Source: Prinia subflava
Lineage: Eukaryota > Chordata > Aves > Passeriformes > Cisticolidae
NCBI RefSeq assembly: GCF_021018805.1
Contig: NW_026960610.1
Span: 930,001-994,000 of the forward strand
Reading direction: 5' to 3'
Length of the DNA stretch: 64,000 nt
Position 1 is the first letter of the stretch. Every line of letters starts with the position of its first letter. Shown here piece after piece: positions 9,972 through 21,034 of this stretch. The position numbers and the translations under genes are program-made. The notes beneath the pieces were generated by a model. It worked only from the letters and a program-made list of their open reading frames with translations. It ran no database searches and was not told the DNA's origin.

Positions 9972-11360
9972 TTAAGATGAAAAAGGCTGCGGTGGGTCAG
10001 GAAGGTATTCGGACTCCGGATAGCCTTCGGAGCCTTCTAAGTCCATTTCTTCAGGGTCATCTGACACCGCTGTGTAATTAACTTCTGGAGAGGGGGAAGA
10101 AGTGGCACTGGAAATCAATTTAAACATCATCTTTCTAATTAGTCCGAAGGCCACCAGGATTAATAAAATGATGAACATAAATAACAAAATGGTCCTTAAG
10201 ATGGATCCTAACCACCCAGAGAGCCCCCAGCCACTGAAGATGTTAGTTAACCAGTCTGATGTTTCTTTTTTTATCTGCCCGACCATATCTTGCATCTGTC
10301 GCAAGATCTGCTTAGTGTCCTCGGCCCGGCTCGACAAGTTAAAACAACATAGACCCTCGAACTCCTCACAGGTATGCCCGTGGAGGAGCAAGAGGTAATC
10401 TATGGCCGCCCGATTTTGGAGGGTGGCTTGCCTCGTTAGAGCCTCATCTTGCAGGAGGTTATATAGGGCCTTGGAAGTCAACTTTGACTGTTTGGCCACC
10501 CAACACTCTAGGTGAGCCAATTCCCCCATATTCTTGGCAATTGAAACCCAGGGGGCAAATATAGTAACTGCGACTCCTTTAGACTTACTCCAATGTACAA
10601 TTTCCGAATCACAGTTTGGGTCCAAATTCTTCAAATCTCTTTTAGAAATAGCCGATTTATGTGCACCGTTTTTCTTTTGCTTCCAATCCATAATTTGGGT
10701 TTTGTTAGGTGAAAACAGTCCCAATTTCCCTAAGGTGCACGGACCTCCTGAAAGGTGAGAGGGGATGCCTGCCCAAGCATGGGTCCCGCAAATCAAAAAA
10801 ACACCTTTTGGCAATTTTTTGGGGTTATTGTAAACTTGAGGGGGGAGTGTTCCTTTGGCCATTCCCTGACACCACGATCTGGCGTGATATAGGGAATTTG
10901 ACTGAACTACCTTTTTTGTCTTGGGGTTAAGGGCATTTGCCTCATTGGTGAAGTGGATGCAAAACCGGGCTTTGGCTGAACCAAGGAGTTCCAGCTCCTG
11001 GGGTTCATCTTTTGAATTTTCTAAACGGAAAAAGAAATTCCTCCAACTGATAAAAGGACTCACATGGGGCTTGATATTATCTAAACGGCGGGCATAATAA
11101 AGCAGCTTCTCGGGCAATTCATGTTTTTGAAAAGGGATCCCCACGAGGCAGGAAGAGATCGGGTCCGAGGCACTGGCCTGGTTGAGGCAGATGTGATCCT
11201 GGCCTAAGGACCGCGCCAGCGTGGTCCACACATTCGCATCGGGCTGTGGCACAAGCCAGGCTTGACTGGTTGTCAGGAGGCTAGTGATCACGATGATGAG
11301 GTGGATGGTCTGCATGTTGGCTTGGGATGGGTAGGACCTACAAAACAAACTTAAAAACAC
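9972..11360 (-). CDS. env: ERV-C env glycoprotein, full open frame
   Basis: 462 codons without interruption. After an N-terminal extension, a hydrophobic signal peptide lies around residues 16-35 (a second Met at 16 is a good start). A surface subunit of about 200-240 residues follows. The transmembrane subunit has the LQNRAAIDYLLL segment and the CEEFEGLCC (CX6CC) motif of covalently linked alpha- and gamma-type envelopes. A membrane span lies at about residues 386-408, with a cytoplasmic tail of 54 residues containing a YTAV signal. Only a weak basic SKR site is seen where furin cleavage would be expected. The start overlaps the end of the pol frame by 10 bases; expression would need splicing. 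The TM resembles avian leukosis-type env more than betaretroviral MMTV-type env. Confidence 0.85.
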   Translation of the reverse strand: MFLSLFCRSYPSQANMQTIHLIIVITSLLTTSQAWLVPQPDANVWTTLARSLGQDHICLNQASASDPISSCLVGIPFQKHELPEKLLYYARRLDNIKPHVSPFISWRNFFFRLENSKDEPQELELLGSAKARFCIHFTNEANALNPKTKKVVQSNSLYHARSWCQGMAKGTLPPQVYNNPKKLPKGVFLICGTHAWAGIPSHLSGGPCTLGKLGLFSPNKTQIMDWKQKKNGAHKSAISKRDLKNLDPNCDSEIVHWSKSKGVAVTIFAPWVSIAKNMGELAHLECWVAKQSKLTSKALYNLLQDEALTRQATLQNRAAIDYLLLLHGHTCEEFEGLCCFNLSSRAEDTKQILRQMQDMVGQIKKETSDWLTNIFSGWGLSGWLGSILRTILLFMFIILLILVAFGLIRKMMFKLISSATSSPSPEVNYTAVSDDPEEMDLEGSEGYPESEYLPDPPQPFSS

Positions 11361-11611
11361 AAATCATGAGGGTTCATGAAATAAGCAGAGGGGGAGTCGT
11401 TCTGCCATTCCCATATTGTCTCAAATGGAGGTGTCCTGGAGCACTTTCTCCGACGGCGCAATGCTGCTGAAGCTACCTGCGAGACCTTTCCTTCCCTCTC
11501 TCTTCGTTTCTGGACAAAGGGCTTAACCCATTTAGCTGGGATCCACTTTAGCCCCCCATCAGTGAGGACGCAGGCGTACCCACGCCCCCACGTCACTAGG
11601 GCAAAGGGACC
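11351..11611 (-). pseudogene. pol: ERV-C integrase C-terminal domain beyond an amber codon
   Basis: After the TAG that ends the long pro-pol frame (11612-11614), the same frame continues open for 87 codons to 11351. It encodes the DNA-binding end of integrase, including WGRGYACVLTDGG and the WIPAKWVKPF block, then a basic tail overlapping env. The match to the family end shows that the stop is premature and not the natural terminus. Without readthrough, integrase would lack this domain. Confidence 0.8.
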
Positions 11612-14600
11612 CTAAACTTTGCCAGAGTCAGGAGACCTCACCAGGACGGGCGGGTGGCGTTCCGCCTTCCAGTCTGAGTTACACTGGAAGTGCCTAACGA
11701 TGGGCGGATTGGGATTTTCAAAGGAGCAATTGAGAAAATTGATCACGTACAAAGCCCTGGCCAACCTGACGGAAGGTATTTCATTCTTTAAAACCTGCTG
11801 CTGTTGTTGGAGGACCCGCTTGATGTTCTGGTGGGTCCTCTCCACGATCGCCTGGCCTGTGGGGGAGTGGGGGATGCCTGTCTTATGTTCCACTCCCCAT
11901 TGCTGCAGGAAATCTGCAAGTTTCCTGGATTTGTACGCCGGTCCGTTGTCGGTTTTGATCCCCTTGGGGATGCCCATAAATGAGAAAGCCTGGAGCAAGT
12001 GTTGGATAACATGATGGGCTCTCTCCCCTGCGTGCGCAGAGGCATAGACAGCACTGGAGAAAGTATCCACTGAAACATGGACGTATTTAAGCCTTCCAAA
12101 TGATGTAACGTGGGTGACGTCCATTTGCCAGAGCTCACAGCTCTCCAACCCTCTGGGGTTGACTCCGGCATGCAATGTTGGCACTGCATGGGACTGACAG
12201 GATGGGCACGAGCCGACAATCGCCTTAGCCTGCTGACGTGTGAGGTGAAAGCGTCGAGCAAGACTAGGCGCATTCTGATGGAATAGCTGATGGCTGAGTT
12301 TTGCCTGCTCAAAAACATCAGGCAAGGGGGCTACTGCCACTGGGGCAGCAAGGGCATCAGCCCTTCTGTTTCCCTCGGCAACGAGCCCAGGCAAATCAGT
12401 ATGTGACCTCGTATGCATCACATAGAAAGGATGCTCTCGGTGGGATACAAGCTTGACTAGCTTCGAGAGCTGCTTATATAGAGCTGTGTTAGACACCTGT
12501 TGCAAAATGGCCTGATCAGCTCTAGATACCACCCCCGCAACGTATGCGGAGTCGGTAACTAAATTGAAGGGTCCGGGGAACCTCTCAAAGGCTCTGACGA
12601 CAGTGGCCAACTCGGCAATCTGAGGAGAACCCTCAACAATTTCAATATCTGCATCCCACTGCCGAGTTTTGGGATCCTCCCAAGTCATTACCGACTTGTG
12701 AGAAGCCCCGGACGCGTCGGTAAAAACGGTCAGAGCATCAAGGGGTCTCTTGCTCCGGACACTTTTTAATGCCAATTTAAAAGTCACCTCCGAATTAAAT
12801 AATTTGTGGGCCGGCCGATGAATTGAAATTTGACCCGTGAAGGAATCTAGAGCAAATTGCAATGCTTCATTTTCTTGAAGCAGGTGTTCTAACATAATTT
12901 TGGTTAATTGGCCCATTGACAAGCTAATTGGTATGTGAATGCACTCGAAGTCACAACCGGCCAGATCCCGCATCCGCGTTCTCGCTTTGCGGATCAGCTC
13001 AGCCATGAGCTCCTGCGGCTGTGTCATCCTCTTGGGTCGATGGTGGCTGAGAAAGACCCACTCTATGATGAGAAGGGGATCTCCCCTGCCTTGGCCCTTA
13101 GAATTGTGTGATGTCTCTGAGTCCCATTGAAAGATGATCCCACAGAGGTGTGGCAGCTTACCCATTATGATGAATCTAAAGGGAAGCTTGGGATCACACC
13201 TGTGTGCTTGCCTTGATGACATTGCCTCTTGGACTTTCTCCAACGCTGCTTTTGCCTCTGCAGTAAGTACCCTGGGAGAACTAAGCTCCTCTCCCCCTTT
13301 CAACAAATCGAAAAGGGGTGCCAGATCCTCGGTGGTCAGACCTAGACAGGGCCTTACCCAATTCAAAGCACCGCAGAGCTGATGGGCATCGGCAAGGGTA
13401 CGGACGTCTGTCCGAATGTCCAATTTCTGAGGAACAATGGTCCTCTTTCCGATTTCCAGGCCCAGGTACTTCCAAGGCGGCATCTTTTGAATCTTGTCTT
13501 CTTGCAGCTCGAACCCTGCAGCAACTAACGAACTTGTTACCAGGTCAAGCGTTCGTGACAGTTCATCGTCTGTTGGCGTGCAAACGAGGATGTCATCCAT
13601 GTAATGATGGATGATAACCCCCTCCGCGGCTGCGCACACAGGGTGCAGCAAGGAAGAGACAAATTGCTGACACATCACTGGAGAGGCCTTCATTCCCTGA
13701 GGGAGAACTCTCCAGTGATATCTCTTCCTTGGGGCCGCTCGGTTGATGGAGGGAACCGAGAAGGCGAAACGTGGTGCGTCGTCCGGGTGTAGTGGAATTT
13801 GGAAGAAACAATCCTTAATATCAATCACAGCCAAATTCCAATTTTGGGGTAGCATGGTGGGGGACGGCATTCCTGGTTGTAGGGACCCCATGTCTTCTAT
13901 CACGTTATTAATTTGTCGGAGGTTGTGAAGGAGGCGCCATCTTTTTTTGTCACTCTTACGAATGACAAAAACTGGCGAGTTCCATGGGGAGCTGGTCTCA
14001 ACTATGTGCCCTTTAGGTAACTGCTCCTCCACGAGCTCCTCAAGTGCCTTTAATTTATCTTTCGACAGCGGCCACTGTTCGACCCATACTGGCTCATCTG
14101 TTTTCCAATTCAGCTTTTGGGCCGGGCGATTCTCAGTGACTGCTATGGAAAAATCCTGTGGGGGGTCTGGAATGCAAATTGTGACCCCCCACTGAGACAT
14201 GAGATCCCTTCCAAACAAGGGCCGTTCATAATCCAAAACAAAAGGACGTGTACAAGCCAATTGTCCTTTCGGTCCCTCGAATTTAACCACGCTTTTCGAT
14301 CGTTTAGCCGATTTAAACCCCCCTACACCGTGGATATTTGCAGGCACGTCCTCTAACGCCCAATGTGACGGCCAGTCCTTAATGGGGACTAATGTCACAT
14401 CTGCCCCTGTATCAAAAAGCAGTGGTGTATGGACTGACTCATTCCCTATGGTCATTTTGCACCATATTATGGGCTTTTGTGTGGTAATGTGTTGCACAGT
14501 ACCTACGGAGAAGGAGTAGTGGCTTGGATCTCCGTATGGAATAGCCTGTGCAACAATTTGTCCTTTCGGGACAAATGTCGGGGGATGAGTCGTGCGCAGC

Positions 14601-14973
14601 CAGATCATGAGGGCCCTGGGATTGTTATAAATTGTCCCAGGGAGAACCTCAATCTCCTGCGGAATGTGTTTACAGTCACCGACGACGATGAACTTACCTT
14701 CCTTTGCCAGCGGCCAGTCTTTCAGCTCCTTTGGATTTAAGGTGACCTGATGCCAATCCCTGTCCCGTAGGTGGAGGCTCCTAGTGAGGTGTAACCTGTA
14801 AGGGTCATAGAGAGAGGAAGTGGTTAAAACAGGTTCGGCTGAGTCTCGAGCAGGATTCAAAAGTGTCCAGTCCGGTATATTTGTGTCAGTCCAACGACCC
14901 CCAAAAACATCTCCCCCTCTGTGGTCCACCCTGTTGGGGTCTTCACGCCGGGTGGACCCACGCTCCCCCTTTA
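11612..14973 (-). CDS. pol: ERV-C pro-pol: dUTPase-like region, protease, RT, RNase H, integrase
   Basis: One frame (open from 15052), entered by -1 frameshifting at 14974-14980. Positions are counted from the Met at 15052. A dUTPase-like segment lies at about 100-175 (ends VPKGQIVAQAIP). Protease has DTGA at 214-217 and GRDL at 281-284. RT has YMDD at 484-487. RNase H has its first Asp at about 779 and a later one at 833. Integrase has the HHCC zinc site at 921, 925, 949 and 952, and the catalytic triad D978, D1035, E1071 with the classical 35-residue spacing. All these residues are present. The dUTPase segment lacks recognisable catalytic motifs and is probably inactive. Protease is in the pol frame and not in the gag frame. 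Confidence 0.9.
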
Positions 14974-16977
14974 GTTTTTTGGTTCGTTGCGGGAAGGCTG
15001 TGGCGTTCCCGGTGGTGTAGCGTTCCTCTTCCCTCTCGGCTTCTTTGGACACTCGTGCGCGAAATGTCCCTCTTCCTTGCAGAGGAAACAGCTTCTGCGC
15101 CGAGCTGGGTAGTTTTGTGCCTGAGTTCGTTGGTTGGGATGCTCTGCCACACGCACGGTCCTCGCGGGAATAGTAGGTGGAGCAGGAGCAGGGTGACTCT
15201 GCTGCGCGAGGAACGGGACCTTCACTTTACAGACTTGTAGCATACTCTGGAGAGTGTGTGGAGGGTCTAACGGAAGGCTGAGGATGGCCTGCTTACACAA
15301 ATAGTTAGCATTGACAAACACCAGATTATCCCTAATCTTTTCCCGCGCGCTCTCATCTGGAATCTGCACTTCAAGTGCCCTGGAAAGCTTTTCTACAAAG
15401 TCTATGAAAGGTTCAGATGGCCCCTGCTTGATGGTAGTGAAGGGTGGTAAGGGTGCGTGTGGCTGTAAGGTGAAAAAGGCCTTGCAGGCAATGTCCTTAA
15501 TTGTGGGTAGAACTGAAGGAGGGAGTAAAAGGATCTGCACGTCAGGGGAACTGAAGGAGCCCTCCCCGCTGAGTAACTCCACAGAGAGGGGATTCCCCTG
15601 TTCATCAGTTGCCGGGAACGGCAACGTTGGCATGGCTTCCCGCAGTGCTTGTTTGAAGGCAGCTTCCCAGAGTGTGAACTCTGTGCCACTCATCAAACAA
15701 GTAAAGAGCTGTCGCAGATCTGCAGGGATCACTGTGACCCCTGCCAAATCTGCGGTTAGGAGGCCACGGAAATACTGGCTCTCTCTGCCAAATTCTTTGT
15801 GCGCCTTGCAGAGCTCTCTAATTATGTTTTGGGAAAAAGGTTGCCAATTAGCTTTTTGAATGTCACCCCCCCGTGTCTTTCTGTAGGGGACTGGCGCTGC
15901 AGAGAGGTGTACTTCCTCATTCCCATCACTATTATCTACTGGTTCCGAATTGTGGGAACCAGAAGAAAAAGCGTGGGAATTTTGCTGCCAAGATGGCCTC
16001 CTTCCGGGGCGGGGAGATGCAGCCGGCTCTGCCCTAGGGGTGGAGTGATGGGCGGAGCGAGAATGGGGTGGAGCGCCGTGGGAAATGGGAGGGGTAGTGG
16101 GAGGAGTTGAGGCTGGATGAGTGGGAGGGGCTTGCCAGGAGATGGGAGGAGTAGTAGGAGGAGTAGGGGGAGGAACAGGGGCGGGACGAGAGGGCGAGAA
16201 CTTTTGGAGAAGGGGAGGGGTTGTGGGAGGAGTTGGGGAAAGAAAGGGGTTGGGTGGGTAGTGAGGGGAGGGGGGATAGAAGGGATTGGAATGAAGGGGA
16301 GGGGGGGTAGGAGAGAAAGGATTCAGGGGAGAAGAAGAAGATGTCAACCCTGAAGATCGACTGCTGCCATTTTGTGGATCACAGGCACCATTTTGTGGAG
16401 CCTGTGACTCACTCAAAGCAAACTTAACTCTGGGCTTAACTGTAGGGGAAGATGGGGGAAGGTAAGATCCTCGAGCCACGTGGCCATGGTGCCTCGAGGA
16501 ATCCTCAGCAGTCTGGCCAAGACTGCTGAGTCTAGACGGCAAGGAATTTTGTAGAGAGCATGGGCTAGCAGCCCTCTTCAAAATTCCTTTTTTAGGGACA
16601 GAGGGACTGGTATTGGGGTGAGGGGGAACTGGGGTAGATTCCTTAACCCGTGGCTTTTCTTGCCCCTTTTTTTGTTTTGTAATGAACTTTAGCTGTGAGA
16701 TTAAAAACATAAGATCTTGTACCTTTTTGTCTTTTGAACTTTCTGCATGAACCAATTTCCTCTCTGCAGCCTCCCAGAACTGGGAGCTGCGAACTGCCAC
16801 CTCAGAAGTATTTGGAAGGTGCAAGAAAAGCCGCAGAATCAATCTCTTTAAATAACCCTTAGAAAACTGAACTTTCTGAACTTCTAACATTGAAACACAA
16901 ACATAATAAACTCCTTTCTGTGCAGAGCTCAGAGACGCACCCATTCTCTCTGAGTTGGCAAGATCTGCACACTCCAA
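14971..16977 (-). CDS. gag: ERV-C gag polyprotein
   Basis: 668 codons; the likely start is the second Met (residue 12, about 16944), followed by GASLSS, a myristoylation signal. The matrix (about 12-110) is followed by a long proline-rich region with repeated PTPPTTPP runs (about 210-330). Capsid follows, with the major homology region at about 516-536 (QG, E, F and L at the expected spacing). The C-terminus has a single CCHC zinc knuckle (CFLCKEEGHFAHEC, about 630-643) and basic tail. One knuckle instead of the usual two is notable for a beta-like gag. The frame ends in the frameshift site. No stops or shifts are seen. Confidence 0.88.
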   Translation of the reverse strand: MECADLANSERMGASLSSAQKGVYYVCVSMLEVQKVQFSKGYLKRLILRLFLHLPNTSEVAVRSSQFWEAAERKLVHAESSKDKKVQDLMFLISQLKFITKQKKGQEKPRVKESTPVPPHPNTSPSVPKKGILKRAASPCSLQNSLPSRLSSLGQTAEDSSRHHGHVARGSYLPPSSPTVKPRVKFALSESQAPQNGACDPQNGSSRSSGLTSSSSPLNPFSPTPPPLHSNPFYPPSPHYPPNPFLSPTPPTTPPLLQKFSPSRPAPVPPPTPPTTPPISWQAPPTHPASTPPTTPPISHGAPPHSRSAHHSTPRAEPAASPRPGRRPSWQQNSHAFSSGSHNSEPVDNSDGNEEVHLSAAPVPYRKTRGGDIQKANWQPFSQNIIRELCKAHKEFGRESQYFRGLLTADLAGVTVIPADLRQLFTCLMSGTEFTLWEAAFKQALREAMPTLPFPATDEQGNPLSVELLSGEGSFSSPDVQILLLPPSVLPTIKDIACKAFFTLQPHAPLPPFTTIKQGPSEPFIDFVEKLSRALEVQIPDESAREKIRDNLVFVNANYLCKQAILSLPLDPPHTLQSMLQVCKVKVPFLAQQSHPAPAPPTIPARTVRVAEHPNQRTQAQNYPARRRSCFLCKEEGHFAHECPKKPRGKRNATPPGTPQPSRNEPKN
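14974..14980 (-). promoter_or_regulatory. ERV-C -1 ribosomal frameshift heptamer
   Basis: On the minus strand A_AAA_AAC directly precedes the gag stop TAA. It is the same heptamer that MMTV uses between gag and pro. Slipping back by one base joins gag to the pro-pol frame exactly, since the two frames differ by -1. Whether a pseudoknot follows needs folding of about 14900-14970. Confidence 0.88.
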
Positions 16978-17509
16978 AGACCGGACAAAGTAAAGATCAC
17001 AAAGAAAAAGTAAACTGCCACGTGCTTAAAAACTGGCAAACAAAAACACACTCACTAGCAACCGCAAGACCACCGGTGCACGGCACGAACTTCAAAACTA
17101 CCTCCGATCGCAAAAAAAAAAAACCGAAAGTAAAAAAAAATGCAAAATGCCAGGGATTTCCAAACCGGGAAGAAGAGCCCCAAAACTCAGCTCCCGGGGT
17201 GGCGCGACCACAGCCCGCGGGCTTAGCCCACACGGAACTGCTTTACCGAAAGCCCCCTCACGGTAAAAGGGGGTTTTATACTTACCAAACCCGGCGCGGG
17301 TGCGAAAAGCCGGTCTTCGGGGGTTCCTTTGCCATGGGAAGACGCCGTGTATGAGTGCAATACAGGGCGCTGCCTTCCCGTCCTCGGGGAGCAAGCCCTC
17401 TGAAGAGGCAGCTCACGCCGAGGCTGCGTGACGGCCAGGAGTTCTTTTCGGGGGGTCAGCTCCTGGTCCGAGCCCCGCTAACTCCATCCGTGGGGGGGGT
17501 CCGTCCCTG

Positions 17510-17527
17510 CCCCCACGTTGGGCACCA
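17510..17527 (-). promoter_or_regulatory. ERV-C primer-binding site, tRNA-Lys-1,2 type
   Basis: On the minus strand TGGTGCCCAACGTGGGGG lies seven bases after the 5' LTR. It is nearly identical to the Lys-type sites of HERV-K and MMTV. Confidence 0.88.
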
Positions 17528-17534
17528 GACGCTT

Positions 17535-18109
17535 TGCCGCGGTGCCTCTAAAGAACCACTGGGGGTCGCCCCGAGCCAGCCCAAGCACCGGGACAAGGCG
17601 CACTCGGAAGCCAGCCCGCACTCCGCGTGGGACAGTCAGCTCCGGCAGGTGCAACACCCCGTAGGAGCTTGAGAGGGGGTGGAAAAGCAGCGAGGCAGAG
17701 GAAGGAAAGGAGGATCCAGCGAACAGAGCAGCAGAGAGTTTATTAACTCAACTCTGAGCCGTTTTCTGGACCCAGACTTTGAATCAACACAGGGTTTTAA
17801 GGGGAGCAGAGAAAGCGGGAAAAAGGCGGTGGGGTTGGCCGCCTCCAGCCAATGGTGTACAATCTCTAGGGAGAACAGAGGGGGAAAAGGGTGCTTCGGA
17901 CCAATTAAAGATAACTGGGAGGGGAAAACTCAAGGCGGGAAAGATAACTGACAATTAACCGAAGGGAACAGGTGCAGACACCTCGTGATGGAGGAGAGGG
18001 ACAAAGGAATATTAATTAGGGGGGGAAGGTAGGGATACATAGAACTGAACCTTTACAGACAACTAAATCTTACATAAAACAGTAAACTCAAAAAACATGC
18101 ACTGCCACA
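17535..18109 (-). repeat. ERV-C 5' LTR
   Basis: 575 bases, with TGTGGCAG at the minus-strand start. The AATAAA signal is at 17739-17744. It is followed on the plus side by the duplicated agggtt. Confidence 0.95.
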
Positions 18110-18115
18110 AGGGTT

Positions 18116-20269
18116 TTTGTGTGCATGCTAAGATTGTGACCGATGTAGCTCATTGATGTTTGAAATGATTGCTACACTTTTGGGTTGGATTGTTGGTTTA
18201 AATATGAAATAATAATACAGCATTTGTGGAGGCAGGCAATGTGTTGCAAGGAGGTTTTTTTTCTGTTGATTGAGTTTTTTGAAGCGTGTGACCAGTAGAG
18301 TCCGAGTTAAAATTGCTTCTTAATTGAACTGGCTATGATTTTTTCTGATTCTCTGTAATCTTTATTTTTTTTGTGTGTTTGCTTGAAAGAAACAGGGAAG
18401 GGTTTTTTATATATAGCTGATTTCTTAGAAGGGATAGTTGATTCCTTTAGTATGGTGTCTTTTTGTCTATCCCTGGGTTTGGAGGGTACAAGTCTTAGAA
18501 TTGTTCTAGTGCTTGTATTTCTTAGGGGTGAATAATTGTGTAGACTTATTTCTTTCTTAGTGTTTTTGCTTTGGATTTATTTCTATAGTATCCCTCAGGA
18601 AGTTTTGCATTTTTCTGAATGTTGTTAGCATTACATGCAGGGAAGAAAAAAAAAGAGAAAAATATGCTCTTCAAAAACAACTGATGTGTGAGAAGACATT
18701 TGTGTTTGGTAGATACAATAGAAAGAAAACTGGTTGTTTGGGTTTCAGCTATTTGAATAGTTAAATACTATATTTTAGTAGGTAAATATTTAAATGGTAC
18801 ACTGAAGGCATAATTAAATTACATATATTAATTTGATTGTTTTTTTGAAGGAAAAAGTAAATTAAAACTGACCGGTTTGGATCTAAAATAAATGGAAAAT
18901 AGGTTAATTTTGTAGAAGCTCTTTGTGACAGATAATGGTGCCTGTATCTGTATCGGAAAAGGTTGAGTAAGCTAATAGGGCCTGAGTTTCAGGGTGACTC
19001 GTAGCCCTGAAAAGTTTTCAAGTATTTTGATGCCTGTTACAGATGAATTAACCCTGTTGTTTTATCCACTTCCTATGATAAAAGCTAAAAGAGATCAGAC
19101 CCTCAACAAAGTTATATTCTAGAAGTGGTAAAGGAATAAGTTCTGCTATTTGTAATATCATTTTCTTCTATTTAGTGTGCCTTGTTTTTTTCTATGTCTT
19201 GTTAAAATACTCCCCCAGGATTATGGGTGAGGTCTTAAGTTTTTCTTTTAATTTGTATTAGGTACAAATGTTGCTTAAAGGTTATCCTTCATTAAGTTGT
19301 CCTGCTCACTGATTGTTTGAATTGGCTCCCTGTCAAAGTGGTCACTTCAGCTATTACTGCGGATGGTATCTTGCCACGCTGGGTAGGGGTCTGAAATATA
19401 AATTTGTAGTTCAGTTAATTAGCAGTAGTGCGGACTCATTGCACTGAGACTGCAGAAACTGAGGGAAGATGTGTGTAACCTTAACAACTGATTGTCTTAG
19501 AAACTGCTGTTGTCCCAAAACATTGTAGGATACTGGGTTTTATGAATGTTTGTCTGTATACCAAATCACTCTGAATGTGCTGAGTTTGATTCTTGAAATA
19601 AGCCCAAATTGTTTGTGCTTGTCTATGATTTTTTTAAACTGAATTTTTCTTTAAAGAGCGAAAACCTGTGTTAATGCTATGGGATTTGGAGTAGTCTTAG
19701 TGTTTATTGTTTACTCGCTATATACCCAGTGGACATTGTCAGAAGTATTGGTAGAATATAAAAAGAATTGTTTGTATGTCTCAGTATAAACCTCGTTTAA
19801 TAAGAAGTAAAATTCTCTTTCTGTTAATTTTAATTTTTCCCTGTAACAGTACAAAAAAAGAAGATTTTTTTTTGTATTGAGTTCTTTAAATTCTAGATAA
19901 GGAATTGAATCATTCTTGTGTGAAAAGAAAATTTTGAGTTGTATGGAGAATTGTAAATTATTTTGTATAAAGAGGATGAGTGAATTATGAACTAGAAAAC
20001 TCATTCAAATATTCAGATTGTCTGAATAATAGTCGTAGCATGTTTCCTTCCTGTAAGGTATTTCCGAAGATTTTTCAAAAAGTACTGTTCAAAATTAAAC
20101 TTGCATTATACCTAGATCTGAATTGATAAATTTAATTTGAAGCCAGCTGTGAGAGAGCTTCAAGATGTTGATTTATAAAATCAGATAGATTCTGGAAAAA
20201 GAAGTTTTTTTTCATATGACAAAGGTGTAGTCTGTGCTAACCCCTCAGTTTTGGAGGGTTCCCCTGTTA
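18116..20269. other. T-rich non-coding sequence inside ERV-B, no gene seen
   Basis: Continuation of the host-like sequence interrupted by ERV-C. It has frequent T-runs and no frame above chance. No retroviral motifs, tRNA or recognisable repeats. Confidence 0.4.
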
Positions 20270-21034
20270 TGTCTTTAACAGGTGCTGGTGCGAAGAAACA
20301 TTAGGAGAAATATTAAGAGAGACATTTTTGACCGTGTGATTGGTGGGGAAAACGGGAATCAATTGGATAACACCTAAAATTCGGTAAGCGGGGGTGGAAA
20401 AGCAAAAACATAGAAACCAAGATTTTGGTCCAAAAGGCTCCTGACCGCGACAGAACAGCTAAAGCCATCTAAGGGAAACCACCTGATAGATATGTGGCAA
20501 AAACCAGAAAGAGGATCGGAGCAACCTTTACCTGCTGTTTGAGAAGAAACAAACACCTCGCCATTTGGATGCAACCAAATGGGCGCTGGCATAAACAGAG
20601 GAATCGGTTTGTGGATCACTCTAATGGTCATAAGCCTAACTGAGCCCAACAGAGAGCTGGCATAATGAAACTGAACTTAGCCCGAGGTTTCCCAACCTAG
20701 ACGGCCCTGAAGCTAAAATTCAGTCCACCTTGGAGCACCCTCAAAAGGGAAATTTGGACCAGGGGATGAAATTAAAAAAAAAAAAAAAAAAAGGATTTCA
20801 ACTGATAGACCTTACCTAAAGATCATTGGTCACAAATGTTCTCTTCATCCTCAGAAATCCCACTGAAAGGGACCTCTGAGGGGGTTTAACCTCACGCAGT
20901 AAAAGCTATAGAAATTTGTAAGAAATAGTACCAGGGAAAACAAAAGCATTGAAATTTAGTCTAAAATTGAAAGTTAAGTAAATATGCAATCAGAGAATGA
21001 TAAAGATGATGCGAACATGAATTAAATGGTTAAC
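20270..21034 (+). pseudogene. ERV-B 3' internal region, possible pol-end/env-start remnant
   Basis: Retroviral texture returns here. One plus-strand frame at about 20500-20650 has a hydrophobic stretch (GLWITLMVISL) preceded by a polar region, like an env signal peptide overlapping the end of pol. It is broken by stops, and an A-run follows at 20774-20792. The assignment rests on position before the polypurine tract and on that stretch only. Confidence 0.35.

Larger units (their letters stand above)
9379..18109 (-). mobile_element. ERV-C: young, nearly complete betaretrovirus-like provirus
   Basis: An 8731-base minus-strand provirus flanked by the perfect 6-base duplication agggtt (9373-9378 and 18110-18115). 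Each LTR is 575 bases and I can find only two differences between them. In its own direction it has 5' LTR, Lys-1,2-type primer site, gag, a -1 frameshift into one pro-pol frame, env, polypurine tract and 3' LTR. Gag and env are uninterrupted, and pro-pol is open up to an amber codon in the integrase C-terminal domain. The 6-base duplication, primer type and frameshift heptamer fit betaretroviruses. The env resembles the alpha/gamma type, so the lineage looks mosaic. Confidence 0.93.

Noticed and set aside
20374..20649. Minus-strand frame of 91 codons
   Set aside because: The plus strand fits the 3' internal region of ERV-B better, and the minus frame has no recognisable motif.
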